Positions 56,515 through 64,000 of a stretch of 64,000 nt of DNA are shown in pieces. Position numbers and translations under genes: made by a program. Below the pieces are notes generated by a model. It was given only the letters and a program-made list of their open reading frames with translations, made no database searches and was not told the DNA's origin. This DNA comes from SAR324 cluster bacterium. GTDB lineage: Bacteria; SAR324; NAC60-12. The number at the start of each line of letters is the position of its first letter. Position 1 is the first letter of the stretch. The DNA is taken from assembly GCA_015232315.1 (NCBI GenBank), contig JADFZZ010000005.1, positions 1 through 64,000 of the forward strand, given 5' to 3'.

Positions 56515-57273
56515 ATGCGCAGTATTTCTTTTCAACGACCCGTGAAATTTGAACTGGAAACAGTTCAGGAAACCTGGAACCAGGGAGATAAGGTCAATGG
56601 AAATCTCATTGTTCAGAACATGGACGATAAGCCTGTTACGATCAAAGCCCCACAGATTGTTCTCGCTCATGGTTTGTACAAAGAGATCAAGGCTCACAGC
56701 AATTCATGGGGCATAATAGGTCAACAGATTCTGGATAGTGAATTGACGATGCTTCCCGGTGAACACAAAGTTTTTGAGTGGGAATGCCTGCTTGAAACAC
56801 ATTGCCCCATATCGGATAATGCGGGAAGCCTGTTCCTGTTGTTCGGCGATGAAACGGCCCGGGAATCAGGAGGGAAAATTAATTTAAATGTTGGCTTGCA
56901 CCCTTTACTGCAAGGTTTTTTACAAACATTTGAAACCCAATTCCACTTTCTGAAAAAATACGAAAAAAATAAAAAAGACTGGTTGGAAATCAAACTGGTG
57001 CCGCCTCCGTCTTCCAAGGATTTTCCTACCTTGGACCATTTGATGTGCCTCTTGAGATTGAAAGAAACCAATATTGAAATTGAATATAATTTCAAGGTGA
57101 AGCTGATCGGTCGAGAGGGCGAAAATATTAAAATGAAACAGAAAACACGTCAATCCACTCAAGTCATAGCAGAATCAGAATATCTTCAGGCGGGAGGATT
57201 TCCCAACCGGGCCTGTTTTCGGCAAAAAATTGAAGACGCACTGGAACTGGGTAAACCCGGTTCACTTTTTTGA
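56515..57273 (+). CDS. Arrestin-fold (Spo0M-like) protein
   Basis: This 252-residue soluble protein has a beta-sandwich layout. It opens with FELETVQETWNQGDKVNGNLIVQN, the pattern of arrestin-like N-domains. The strand LTMLPGEHKVFEWECLL and the later IEYNFKVKLIG fit the same fold. Bacterial arrestin-fold proteins such as Spo0M regulate cell-surface or developmental processes, but their partners are not well known. TGAGGA precedes the ATG. It lies 24 bp before an alpha/beta hydrolase gene in the same direction. Confidence 0.6.
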   Translation: MRSISFQRPVKFELETVQETWNQGDKVNGNLIVQNMDDKPVTIKAPQIVLAHGLYKEIKAHSNSWGIIGQQILDSELTMLPGEHKVFEWECLLETHCPISDNAGSLFLLFGDETARESGGKINLNVGLHPLLQGFLQTFETQFHFLKKYEKNKKDWLEIKLVPPPSSKDFPTLDHLMCLLRLKETNIEIEYNFKVKLIGREGENIKMKQKTRQSTQVIAESEYLQAGGFPNRACFRQKIEDALELGKPGSLF

Positions 57274-57297
57274 CAGACATCAGGGTAAAGGCATACA

Positions 57298-58047
57298 ATG
57301 TTTTCAGAAGAATGGAATTTTGAACAACTCCAGCAAATGTCAGAAGATATTCTGGCGTCTCTGGAAAACAGAAAACTCATGCAACCATGGCAATTGGAAT
57401 CTTTTTCGTTGCCTGCAAGCCCGGATATTGAATCCCGAAAACAGGTGTTGATCATCGCTTCAGGCTATCCTGAACATGCGGGTGTCTGGTCCTATACCCT
57501 GTTGGAAAAAAGTATCCAGGCTCAGGAATGGCGGAACAAAGCCAGCATGGAATCCTGGTTTGAACGGTTTCACCAGTCTTCGACCGGAATCATTGTACTG
57601 AACCCGCATCATCCGCTGAAACAACCGCCTGAGGACTCCCTTCCGATTTATCTGGCACAGTTAACAGCTATTTATCAAAGATTGATGGGGTTGCCCAACA
57701 TTCCCGATATTGCATTGATGGGATATTCTTTAGGTGGGGATGTTATCCTGCGATTTTTGCAGGAATTTCCTCAATACATTGCCCGAACGAAAGGGTTGGT
57801 GCTGGTTGATCCCTCCCCACCGCAGACCGGACGACGCAAGATGGTTCCGGAATTGGCCCGGTTGATGGATCATGCGACACTGTATGGAATGATGAATGAA
57901 GAAGGACTGCCCGGTGAATTTGCCGAAATTGCTAAAATGAGGCTCAAGCTCAACCCCGAACTGGTCCAGTGTCAATATCATGGAGAGGTGCCATCGGTGG
58001 TGCTGAATCTTGTGTGTGATCAACTCAACCAGCTTTTCTCTGCCTGA
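57298..58047 (+). CDS. Alpha/beta hydrolase-fold protein
   Basis: This 249-residue protein has the nucleophile elbow GYSLGGD (Ser about residue 144) after a hydrophobic strand (DIALMGYSLGG). It also has VLIIASGYPEHAGVW near residue 60 as the oxyanion-forming loop, and GLVLVDPSPPQ with a likely acid residue. The C-terminal His of the triad is probably in QCQYHGEVPSV. No signal peptide is present. The substrate is unknown. It is followed after 6 bp by the cysteine desulfurase gene, so these are co-transcribed. Confidence 0.72.
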   Translation: MFSEEWNFEQLQQMSEDILASLENRKLMQPWQLESFSLPASPDIESRKQVLIIASGYPEHAGVWSYTLLEKSIQAQEWRNKASMESWFERFHQSSTGIIVLNPHHPLKQPPEDSLPIYLAQLTAIYQRLMGLPNIPDIALMGYSLGGDVILRFLQEFPQYIARTKGLVLVDPSPPQTGRRKMVPELARLMDHATLYGMMNEEGLPGEFAEIAKMRLKLNPELVQCQYHGEVPSVVLNLVCDQLNQLFSA

Positions 58048-58053
58048 ATCTCC

Positions 58054-59190
58054 ATGTTTTATCTGGATCATGCCGCGACAACTCCTGTATTTCCAGAAGT
58101 GTTGACAGCGGCCCTTCCTTATCTGAATACTGAGTTTTTCAATCCTTCATCCTTGTATTCCCCGGGAGTCAAGGTTTCAAGATTCGTGAAAACGGCCCGG
58201 GAACGGATAGCCCATTATTTTGGAGTTTCCCCTGGAAATGTCGTTTTTTGTTCAGGCGCAACAGAAAGTAATTTCATGGCGTTCATGAGCACGGCTTTCT
58301 CGTCCAGGCTTTCAGGTCAGGAAATTGTGATTTCTGCCATAGAACACCCTTCTGTCACCAAAGCCGCAGAATTTCTGAAATCACGGGGCTTTGAAATCAA
58401 AATTTTACCAATTGATCATTCGGGAACCGTTGATCTGAGCCAATTATTGTCGGTTCTTTCCAGCGAAACACGTTTGGTGTCCTGCATGGCTGTGAATAAT
58501 GAAATCGGGACATTGCAACCGTTGGAGCTGTTGGGGAAAGCGATTAAACAATACAATCCCAAAATAATGTTTCATGTCGACGCGACTCAGGCTGTCGGGA
58601 AAATACCGCTATCAATACGACTGGCTGAAATTGATATGCTGTCACTCAGTGGGCATAAACTGGGTGCGCCCAAAGGAATTGGCGCATTGATCATGCGTCG
58701 GGATTTGCCTGTGCAACCGCTCATGGAAGGTGGTGGTCAGGAAAATGGCTGGCGTGGCGGAACAGAAAATGTTTTTGGCATTGTCGCTCTGGAAAAAGCG
58801 CTGACAATCATGGAGCAAAACAGGCAAAAAACAAGCACTCAAATGATTCATTACAAACAGAAATGGCTGGATTTTCTGGGAGAACAACATCCGGACTTGT
58901 ATATCTATACCACGGACTATGTTCAACCGTTCTATCTCAATTTTGGAATTCCACAGGTTCCCGCGGAAGTGTTTCTGCATCACCTTGAAGCAAAAGGAAT
59001 CTTTGTTTCAACGGGTTCAGCCTGTTCCTCACGAAAATCCAAAGTGTCTCCCGTTTGGGAATTAGTGGGAGTTCCACAGAAAAAAGCCAAAACCATGATC
59101 AGACTGAGCTTCGGCTATGAAAATCTGGAAGAGGATCAGGAACTTTTGTTTAAAATATTTTCAGAAGTGATTCGGGATTTGCGCACTTAA
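58054..59190 (+). CDS. Cysteine desulfurase (NifS/IscS family)
   Basis: This 378-residue PLP enzyme has the family's marks: FYLDHAATTPV at the start, GATESNFMAF, AIEHPS (His98), HVDATQAVGK, the PLP lysine in SGHKLGAPKGIGAL (Lys202), and the catalytic-cysteine loop STGSACSSRKSK (Cys324). It removes sulfur from cysteine for iron-sulfur clusters or tRNA thiolation. The nearby t6A genes are on the opposite strand. No iscU, iscR or mnmA is adjacent, so the sulfur acceptor cannot be inferred. It resembles group I desulfurases by its cysteine loop. Confidence 0.93.
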   Translation: MFYLDHAATTPVFPEVLTAALPYLNTEFFNPSSLYSPGVKVSRFVKTARERIAHYFGVSPGNVVFCSGATESNFMAFMSTAFSSRLSGQEIVISAIEHPSVTKAAEFLKSRGFEIKILPIDHSGTVDLSQLLSVLSSETRLVSCMAVNNEIGTLQPLELLGKAIKQYNPKIMFHVDATQAVGKIPLSIRLAEIDMLSLSGHKLGAPKGIGALIMRRDLPVQPLMEGGGQENGWRGGTENVFGIVALEKALTIMEQNRQKTSTQMIHYKQKWLDFLGEQHPDLYIYTTDYVQPFYLNFGIPQVPAEVFLHHLEAKGIFVSTGSACSSRKSKVSPVWELVGVPQKKAKTMIRLSFGYENLEEDQELLFKIFSEVIRDLRT

Positions 59191-59207
59191 CACAGTGCAG
59201 GATACTA

Positions 59208-59846
59208 TCAGGCGTCTTGCTTGATATACAATGGCTGAATGGCTGAAAGTGGTGGCGCTCCTGAAATTTCATACTGCTGTTTCCCCAATAGTGACAGCAT
59301 ATACGCATCAGGCACAGGATATTGGAGCATCGCTGAAACAGGAGGATTTTTTATTGTAAGGCTGTTGGTTGCAATACTGTAAAAAATGGCAGGATATTCC
59401 TCAGATTCAGACACAGCATCCAGGCTTTTCAGGCCAATGTCTGTCTGTTGCGTCAGTTGACCGTTGTCCCTGATAAAACGCGCATGAAACACTTCTTTGG
59501 CATGGCAATTCAGAAATGCATCACAGGTTGGTGACGACATCAGCGATGCCAGTACCTGCAAGGAGTTTATGCCAATCAACGGTTTGTGGTTGACCATTGC
59601 CAGTGTTTTGGCGGCAGTCATGCCGATGCGAACGCCAGTGTATGAACCCGGACCTGTGGCTGTAACAATCAGATCCATCTGTTGAATAGCCATTTTCAGA
59701 TTCTGAAACAGCTCATCCAATGCCTGAAAAATAATTTTTGAACTTCTTTTTTTGCATTTGGAATAATAGTTTGCCAGAAGCATGTCATCGCTGACAATAC
59801 AGATCCCCAGATAATCAAACGCCGTATTAATTGCCAGAATATTCAT
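59208..59846 (-). CDS. tsaB: tRNA t6A biosynthesis protein TsaB
   Basis: The start at 59846 is chosen because it gives MNILAINTAFDYLGICI, as in homologues. The longer reading frame upstream runs into tsaE. The 212-residue protein has the ASKHA-type ATP-binding element GPGSYTGVRIGMTAAKTLA (about 66-84). TsaB partners TsaD and TsaE in placing threonylcarbamoyl on A37 of ANN-decoding tRNAs. Its start overlaps the tsaE 3' end by 20 bp, so translation is coupled. Confidence 0.92.
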   Translation of the reverse strand: MNILAINTAFDYLGICIVSDDMLLANYYSKCKKRSSKIIFQALDELFQNLKMAIQQMDLIVTATGPGSYTGVRIGMTAAKTLAMVNHKPLIGINSLQVLASLMSSPTCDAFLNCHAKEVFHARFIRDNGQLTQQTDIGLKSLDAVSESEEYPAIFYSIATNSLTIKNPPVSAMLQYPVPDAYMLSLLGKQQYEISGAPPLSAIQPLYIKQDA

Positions 59847-60342
59847 CAGAACCGTTGTCCGAGGGGGTTGTGTCTTGTCGTAATGACTGAAAAATTTCGC
59901 CAAATCCGGCATGACTGCTTTCAAGTGTGAGTTGACGTCCGTGTCCATGGAATGAAAAATTGAGCCAAAGTACAGGGTCATCCATCAGAAATGGAAATAA
60001 CAGATCAGGCCATTCTACAAGAGTGATTCCGTCTGACGCGATCAGATCTTCCCGGTCAAAATCATCCAGTTGAGGATGAGGTGAAGACGATAATCGGTAG
60101 AGATCCACATGAAACACAGGATATCGGCCTGAGTACACATTGACAATGGTGTAGGTGGGTGAAATCACCACATCCGGATTCACAGACAAAGTTTGACAGA
60201 TACTTTTACATATTGTTGTTTTTCCAGAACCCATCTCCCCCTTTAGCAAAAGCACATCGCCAGGTTTGAGACATGAGCCGATACATTGTCCAGCCTGCCA
60301 CGTCTCTTCAGGGGTTTTCAATAACATTGTATAGCTTTCCAT
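59827..60342 (-). CDS. tsaE: tRNA t6A biosynthesis ATPase TsaE
   Basis: This 171-residue protein has Walker A KGEMGSGKTT (about 34-43), ISPTYTIVNVY, VFHVDLYRL and LVEWPDLL, the standard TsaE motifs. It is the ATPase that resets the TsaB-TsaD complex. The ATG at 60342 has GAGG ten bases upstream. A TTG at 60357 is the alternative and would overlap the start codon of the divergent gene at 60349. Six bases separate the two divergent start codons, so promoters must lie inside the other gene. Confidence 0.9.
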   Translation of the reverse strand: MESYTMLLKTPEETWQAGQCIGSCLKPGDVLLLKGEMGSGKTTICKSICQTLSVNPDVVISPTYTIVNVYSGRYPVFHVDLYRLSSSPHPQLDDFDREDLIASDGITLVEWPDLLFPFLMDDPVLWLNFSFHGHGRQLTLESSHAGFGEIFQSLRQDTTPSDNGSDEYSGN

Positions 60343-60348
60343 GAACCG

Positions 60349-60975
60349 ATGCCTCAAGGATTATTAACTTTTCATAATGTTTCACATGGTCTGGATGATC
60401 AATGGGATATCCGGAATCTGACATGGGAAATCGGGCGGGGTGACAGGATCAAAATCATTTGTGACCAGCCTGAACAAGCACGCGTATTATGGAAATTGCT
60501 TGAACTAAAGCTCAAGCCAAAAGACGGTTGGATTGAGGCCTCGTCTTCGTTCTCTATTTATTCAGATCAACTCTTGATCTCTCGGGTAAATTTTGAAAAA
60601 AACATGTATCAGAACCTGGAATCTCGTCGCTTTTCAGATCAGGTATGGGTTCATGATCGTCGACACCACGTGCATGGAATGCTGGAATTTATGGAGATTG
60701 AAATCCCCTACAGAAGATGTCCGTTAGCCGAAGTGCCTGAACAGGTTTTATGGAGATTCATCGCGGTGTTGTTCATTGTGACATCCACAAAAATACTGCT
60801 TGGGCAAACCCTTGTCACACGAACTGACCCGCTGATTATGACGCTTCTGGAACAATGGAGTCCGCATTTTCAGGGAAGTCTGGTGTTTTTTGGAAATTCA
60901 GGGACAGTGCTTCCTTTTTGCAAAACAGTCCTGAAAATTTCCGCATCCGGTTTGCCGCACATCGAATCCGTATGA
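60349..60975 (+). CDS. Degenerate ABC-ATPase-like protein
   Basis: This 208-residue protein has the outline of an ABC transporter ATPase: LLTFHNVSHGLDDQWDIRN for the A-loop strands, then IGRGDRIKIICDQPEQARVLWKLL where Walker A should be. The usual GxxGxGKS is replaced by CDQPEQARV, and the LSGGQ signature is unrecognisable (LAEVPEQVLWRFIA in its place). The Walker B strand lacks the terminal Asp-Glu (STKILLGQTLV). It therefore looks like a non-hydrolysing, pseudo-ATPase form. The length matches a single ABC domain. No permease is adjacent. Its partner is unknown. Confidence 0.6.
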   Translation: MPQGLLTFHNVSHGLDDQWDIRNLTWEIGRGDRIKIICDQPEQARVLWKLLELKLKPKDGWIEASSSFSIYSDQLLISRVNFEKNMYQNLESRRFSDQVWVHDRRHHVHGMLEFMEIEIPYRRCPLAEVPEQVLWRFIAVLFIVTSTKILLGQTLVTRTDPLIMTLLEQWSPHFQGSLVFFGNSGTVLPFCKTVLKISASGLPHIESV

Positions 60976-61094
60976 GAAATTTTGTCACTTCCCCTTGGAA
61001 AAATTTTTCTAAAATGTAACAAACAAACTGGAAGGTAAATCCATACCGGACATACATGCCTTCATGCCCCTGACTGGCTCATGAAATTATACTG

Positions 61095-61124
61095 TTTTCC
61101 GGAATATGAATGTGATCCGGAAAA
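61095..61124. terminator. Hairpin between ABC-like gene and hybrid kinase gene
   Basis: Perfect 9-bp arms TTTTCCGGA/TCCGGAAAA with a 12-base loop, followed by TTTTAAC. It could terminate the ABC-like gene transcript; it also lies only 28 bp upstream of the kinase start and could be regulatory. Confidence 0.5.
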
Positions 61125-61152
61125 TTTTAACAATTAGAGACTTAGGCCTGAA

Positions 61153-64000
61153 ATGTTTCAGTTTTTTCGTATTCTCGTGAGTTTTCTTCTGTTTACAGGA
61201 ATTGTGGGAAACCTTGTAATGGCGAATTCTCTCGCCAATAGTACCTTGGCCTCCCAGGGAGTTCTTGATTTGACCGGATATGATTTTGATCAGTCGGGCT
61301 TACTGAAATTCAAGGGCGAATGGGAGTTTTACTGGAATCAACTTCTGTCACCTGAAGATTTCCTAAACTCATCGCCTGTAAAAACAGGATGGATGCATCT
61401 TCCCGGAATCTGGAATGATTACGAACTGGACGGAAAAAAGCTTTCCGGACTGGGATACGCAACCTACCGATTGAAAATCAAAGTATCCTCGACAGAGCCT
61501 GTTTATGCTGTGAAAATGCTATCTGTGGCAACCGCCTATAAATTATGGGTCAATGGAAAACTCATGGCTTCGGCCGGAGAAACCGGCATCTCCAAAGAAA
61601 CAATGAAGCCCAAATATCTCCCGCAATCCAAAGCCTTTGCGACGGATACGAATGAGATCGAACTGGTATTGCAGGTATCCAATTTTTACCATCTGAAAGG
61701 TGGGGTTTGGGAAACTGTCAGTTTTGGACTGGCATCGCATATTGAAAAATTCAAATTCGGTCAACTCACCACAGATCTATTTTTGTTTGGCAGCATCTTT
61801 GTCATGTCCCTGTACCATTTCGGGTTGTACGCTTTGCGCAGAAAAGAGCTGTCAACCCTGTATTTTGGCTTGTTCTGCTTAATGATTTCAATTCGTACCA
61901 TTATCATGGGTGAGCGATTTCTGGTTATTTCCCTGCCTGATCTTTCCTGGTTTATCACCGCCAAACTTGAGTATGTGTCATTTTTTCTGGCTGTTCCTCT
62001 TTTTTCTATGTTTATTCAGTTTTTATATCCAGAGGATTTCCCCCAAAAAATATTAAGGGTTATTCAGGGAATCGGTTTTCTGGCATCATTCCTTGTTTTG
62101 GTAACCCCGCCGATTCTCTTCACGCAACTCACTATATCGTATCAGATATTCACTCTGGTTACCTGTCTGATCAGTATTTATGTGCTGGTCCGTGCTGTGA
62201 CTAAAAAACGTGAGGGTGCGCGTATTTTTGTAGGTGGATTTCTGATCATGTTCTGCGCGATCATCAATGATATTCTGCATCACAATCAGATCATTTCATC
62301 CGATGACATGACACCTCTCGGATTGTTCGTTTTCATATTTTCCCAGTCTTTCCTGCTTTCACTGAGGTTTTCCCAGGCATTTTTCACCGTGGAAGAGCAA
62401 TCCCAACGATTGATGGTTCTGGATAAATTGAAAGATGACTTTCTGGCCAACACATCCCATGAATTACGAACTCCGCTCAATGGTATCATTGGTTTGGGGG
62501 AGTCGATTCTGGATGGAGCCAAAGGCCCTGTTTCTCCGGGGCTGGCTCATGACATCCATATCATTGTCCAGAGCGGCAAAAGATTGTCCAATCTGGTCAA
62601 TGACATTCTGGATTTTTCCAAAATGAAACATTCGGAACTTCAACTTCAACTGAAACCTGAAAATATCAAACAAACCATTGAACTGGTACTGACCATTTCC
62701 AAGACGCTGGTGGGAACCAAACCCCTACGACTCTCCAGCAAAATGCCTGAAGATATGCCGTTGGTTCTGGCTGATCATAATCGGTTGCAGCAAATTTTGT
62801 ACAATTTGATTGGGAACGCAATCAAGTTCACCCACGAAGGGCAGGTCGAAGTGAATGTCAGAGTAGAACAACAGTTTGTTCATATTGATATTGTGGACTC
62901 GGGAATTGGAATTCCCGCAAATAAACTGGACCAGATCTTTATCTCCTTTGAACAGGTAGATGGTTCAACCGCGCGCGAATATGGCGGCACAGGACTGGGA
63001 CTTTCCATCACTAAACAACTGGTTGAAGCCCATGGTGGAAAAATTTCTGTAACCAGCAAAATGGGTGAAGGTTCAGTTTTTTCGTTTTACCTGCCTGTCA
63101 CCTCAGAACAGGAAGTCCAGGATACATCCTATTCGGATCTCACCAGGGAAAAGTATCAGATGCCTGATACCGTCTTGATTGATGAAATGGATGAGATTCC
63201 GAATGCATCCGGTTTGAAACAAAAAACGATCCTGGTTGTTGATGATGAGCCTGTGAACCTGCAAGTGCTCAAAAATTTGCTGACCCTCAGGAATTTCAGG
63301 GTGCTCACGGCACAGGATGGTTTTAGCGCACTTGAACTCATTGAAAAACAACTCCCGGATCTGGTCATACTTGATGTCATGATGCCACGGATGAGCGGTT
63401 ATGAAGTGTGTGAGAAAATCAGGGAAACACATCAATCCTCAACACTGCCAATCGTCATGCTCACTGCCAAGAATCAGGTCAATGATCTGGTTCAGGGATT
63501 AAACAGCGGTGCGAATGATTATCTCAACAAACCTTTTTTTAAGGAAGAATTGCTTGCAAGGGTGGACACACATCTGGAGTTATCAGAAATCAACACTGCC
63601 TTTTTGCAGGCCAACCACCGGTTGAAATTGCTGTTGCAGGGCACTCGAGAAATCGCTGAAGCCAATGATAAATTTCACACAATGATCAATGCCGCGAATT
63701 CCATATTGTCTGAATTGCCTGTTTTGGAGAACGCCACAGCCCATCTTTATTTTGGAGAGAATAATCTTTCTTCCGGGAATCAATATACTTATTTCGGGTT
63801 TCCATTGAATTATGAACCATTCCCTCATGTAAAAATGGATTCTATTAAAGAAACAAAGCACCTGAATTGTTCTGCCATGCCGGCATTAATTCAGGAATCT
63901 TTTGATTCGGGAAACACACAAACATTTCTGCATGAACAAACACTGTATATTCCGCTAGGACATCGGGACCATCATCTGGGTGCGATCATGATTGAAGGCA
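61153..64000 (+). CDS. 7TMR-DISM hybrid histidine kinase, 3' end outside window
   Basis: The frame is open from the ATG at 61153 to the window edge (949 codons). A signal peptide leads to a periplasmic jelly-roll sensor (about 33-190, LKFKGEWEFYWNQLLSPEDF and the AYKLWVNGKLMASAGETG element), as in 7TMR-DISMED2 proteins. Seven membrane helices follow (about 197-405), then HisKA with the phospho-acceptor His436 in NTSHELRTPLNG and HATPase_c (NAIKFT, DSGIGIP, GGTGLGLSI). A receiver domain has Asp741 in VILDVMMPRMSG. A further region with GAF-like appearance starts near 840 and continues beyond the edge. The carbohydrate-like sensor suggests detection of a sugar or polysaccharide. The output beyond the edge is unknown; some relatives end in a cyclase. 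Confidence 0.92.
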   Translation, partial: MFQFFRILVSFLLFTGIVGNLVMANSLANSTLASQGVLDLTGYDFDQSGLLKFKGEWEFYWNQLLSPEDFLNSSPVKTGWMHLPGIWNDYELDGKKLSGLGYATYRLKIKVSSTEPVYAVKMLSVATAYKLWVNGKLMASAGETGISKETMKPKYLPQSKAFATDTNEIELVLQVSNFYHLKGGVWETVSFGLASHIEKFKFGQLTTDLFLFGSIFVMSLYHFGLYALRRKELSTLYFGLFCLMISIRTIIMGERFLVISLPDLSWFITAKLEYVSFFLAVPLFSMFIQFLYPEDFPQKILRVIQGIGFLASFLVLVTPPILFTQLTISYQIFTLVTCLISIYVLVRAVTKKREGARIFVGGFLIMFCAIINDILHHNQIISSDDMTPLGLFVFIFSQSFLLSLRFSQAFFTVEEQSQRLMVLDKLKDDFLANTSHELRTPLNGIIGLGESILDGAKGPVSPGLAHDIHIIVQSGKRLSNLVNDILDFSKMKHSELQLQLKPENIKQTIELVLTISKTLVGTKPLRLSSKMPEDMPLVLADHNRLQQILYNLIGNAIKFTHEGQVEVNVRVEQQFVHIDIVDSGIGIPANKLDQIFISFEQVDGSTAREYGGTGLGLSITKQLVEAHGGKISVTSKMGEGSVFSFYLPVTSEQEVQDTSYSDLTREKYQMPDTVLIDEMDEIPNASGLKQKTILVVDDEPVNLQVLKNLLTLRNFRVLTAQDGFSALELIEKQLPDLVILDVMMPRMSGYEVCEKIRETHQSSTLPIVMLTAKNQVNDLVQGLNSGANDYLNKPFFKEELLARVDTHLELSEINTAFLQANHRLKLLLQGTREIAEANDKFHTMINAANSILSELPVLENATAHLYFGENNLSSGNQYTYFGFPLNYEPFPHVKMDSIKETKHLNCSAMPALIQESFDSGNTQTFLHEQTLYIPLGHRDHHLGAIMIEG

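Overview
The window looks like chromosomal DNA from a free-living, surface-active Gram-negative bacterium of moderate (mid-40s by eye) GC content. Diderm features are plain: outer-membrane beta-barrels, many lipoproteins with clear lipoboxes, an RND efflux pump with its adaptor, and an O-antigen-ligase-type protein. The ATP synthase operon (b', b, delta, alpha, gamma, beta, epsilon, with subunits a and c elsewhere) is the arrangement known from Deltaproteobacteria-like lineages. A deltaproteobacterial or SAR324-like origin is therefore my best guess, but it is an inference. I saw no tRNA, rRNA, CRISPR array, prophage or intact insertion sequence.

Layout. 1-3.2 kb: the 5' part of an AAA-ATPase-like gene and a Cache/HAMP chemoreceptor. 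3.7-9.6 kb: a four-gene secretory operon (lipoprotein with five beta-sandwich repeats, small periplasmic protein, zinc phospholipase C-like enzyme, parvulin-like foldase). 9.6-13.5 kb, opposite strand: two tandem paralogous envelope proteins and a histidine phosphatase. 13.8-17.8 kb: receptor-like coiled-coil protein, O-antigen ligase-like protein, DUF58 protein, HD hydrolase. 18.0-24.1 kb: a 63-residue protein with a clear promoter/operator, then surface genes (glycine-rich exported protein, four-repeat lipoprotein, 923-residue lipoprotein). 24.4-31.5 kb: an unknown 643-residue protein, M28 peptidase lipoprotein, DUF3336-patatin lipase and FecR-domain protein. 31.5-37.3 kb: glutamate-cysteine ligase and an RND pump with adaptor. 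37.3-43.6 kb: a MITE-like element and the atp operon. 43.9-46.6 kb: ispF, a 53-residue membrane protein and a UvrD-type helicase.

46.7-55.4 kb is the most interesting part. Collinear genes encode a beta-barrel, a membrane-anchored TPR protein whose N-terminal half carries about eleven copies of a short motif resembling K-I-x-x-S-L-x-D-L-A, a STAS/TerB-like fusion, the PilT retraction ATPase, a YbjN/secretion-chaperone-like protein, an 852-residue protein with a cyclic-nucleotide-binding-like domain, and a small exported membrane protein. I infer a module that couples an intracellular signal to pilus retraction or surface motility.

55.8-64 kb: a small beta-barrel, an arrestin-like protein, an alpha/beta hydrolase, a cysteine desulfurase, tsaB and tsaE (t6A tRNA modification), a degenerate ABC-ATPase-like protein whose start lies 6 bp from the tsaE start, and a 7TMR-DISM hybrid histidine kinase that runs off the right edge.
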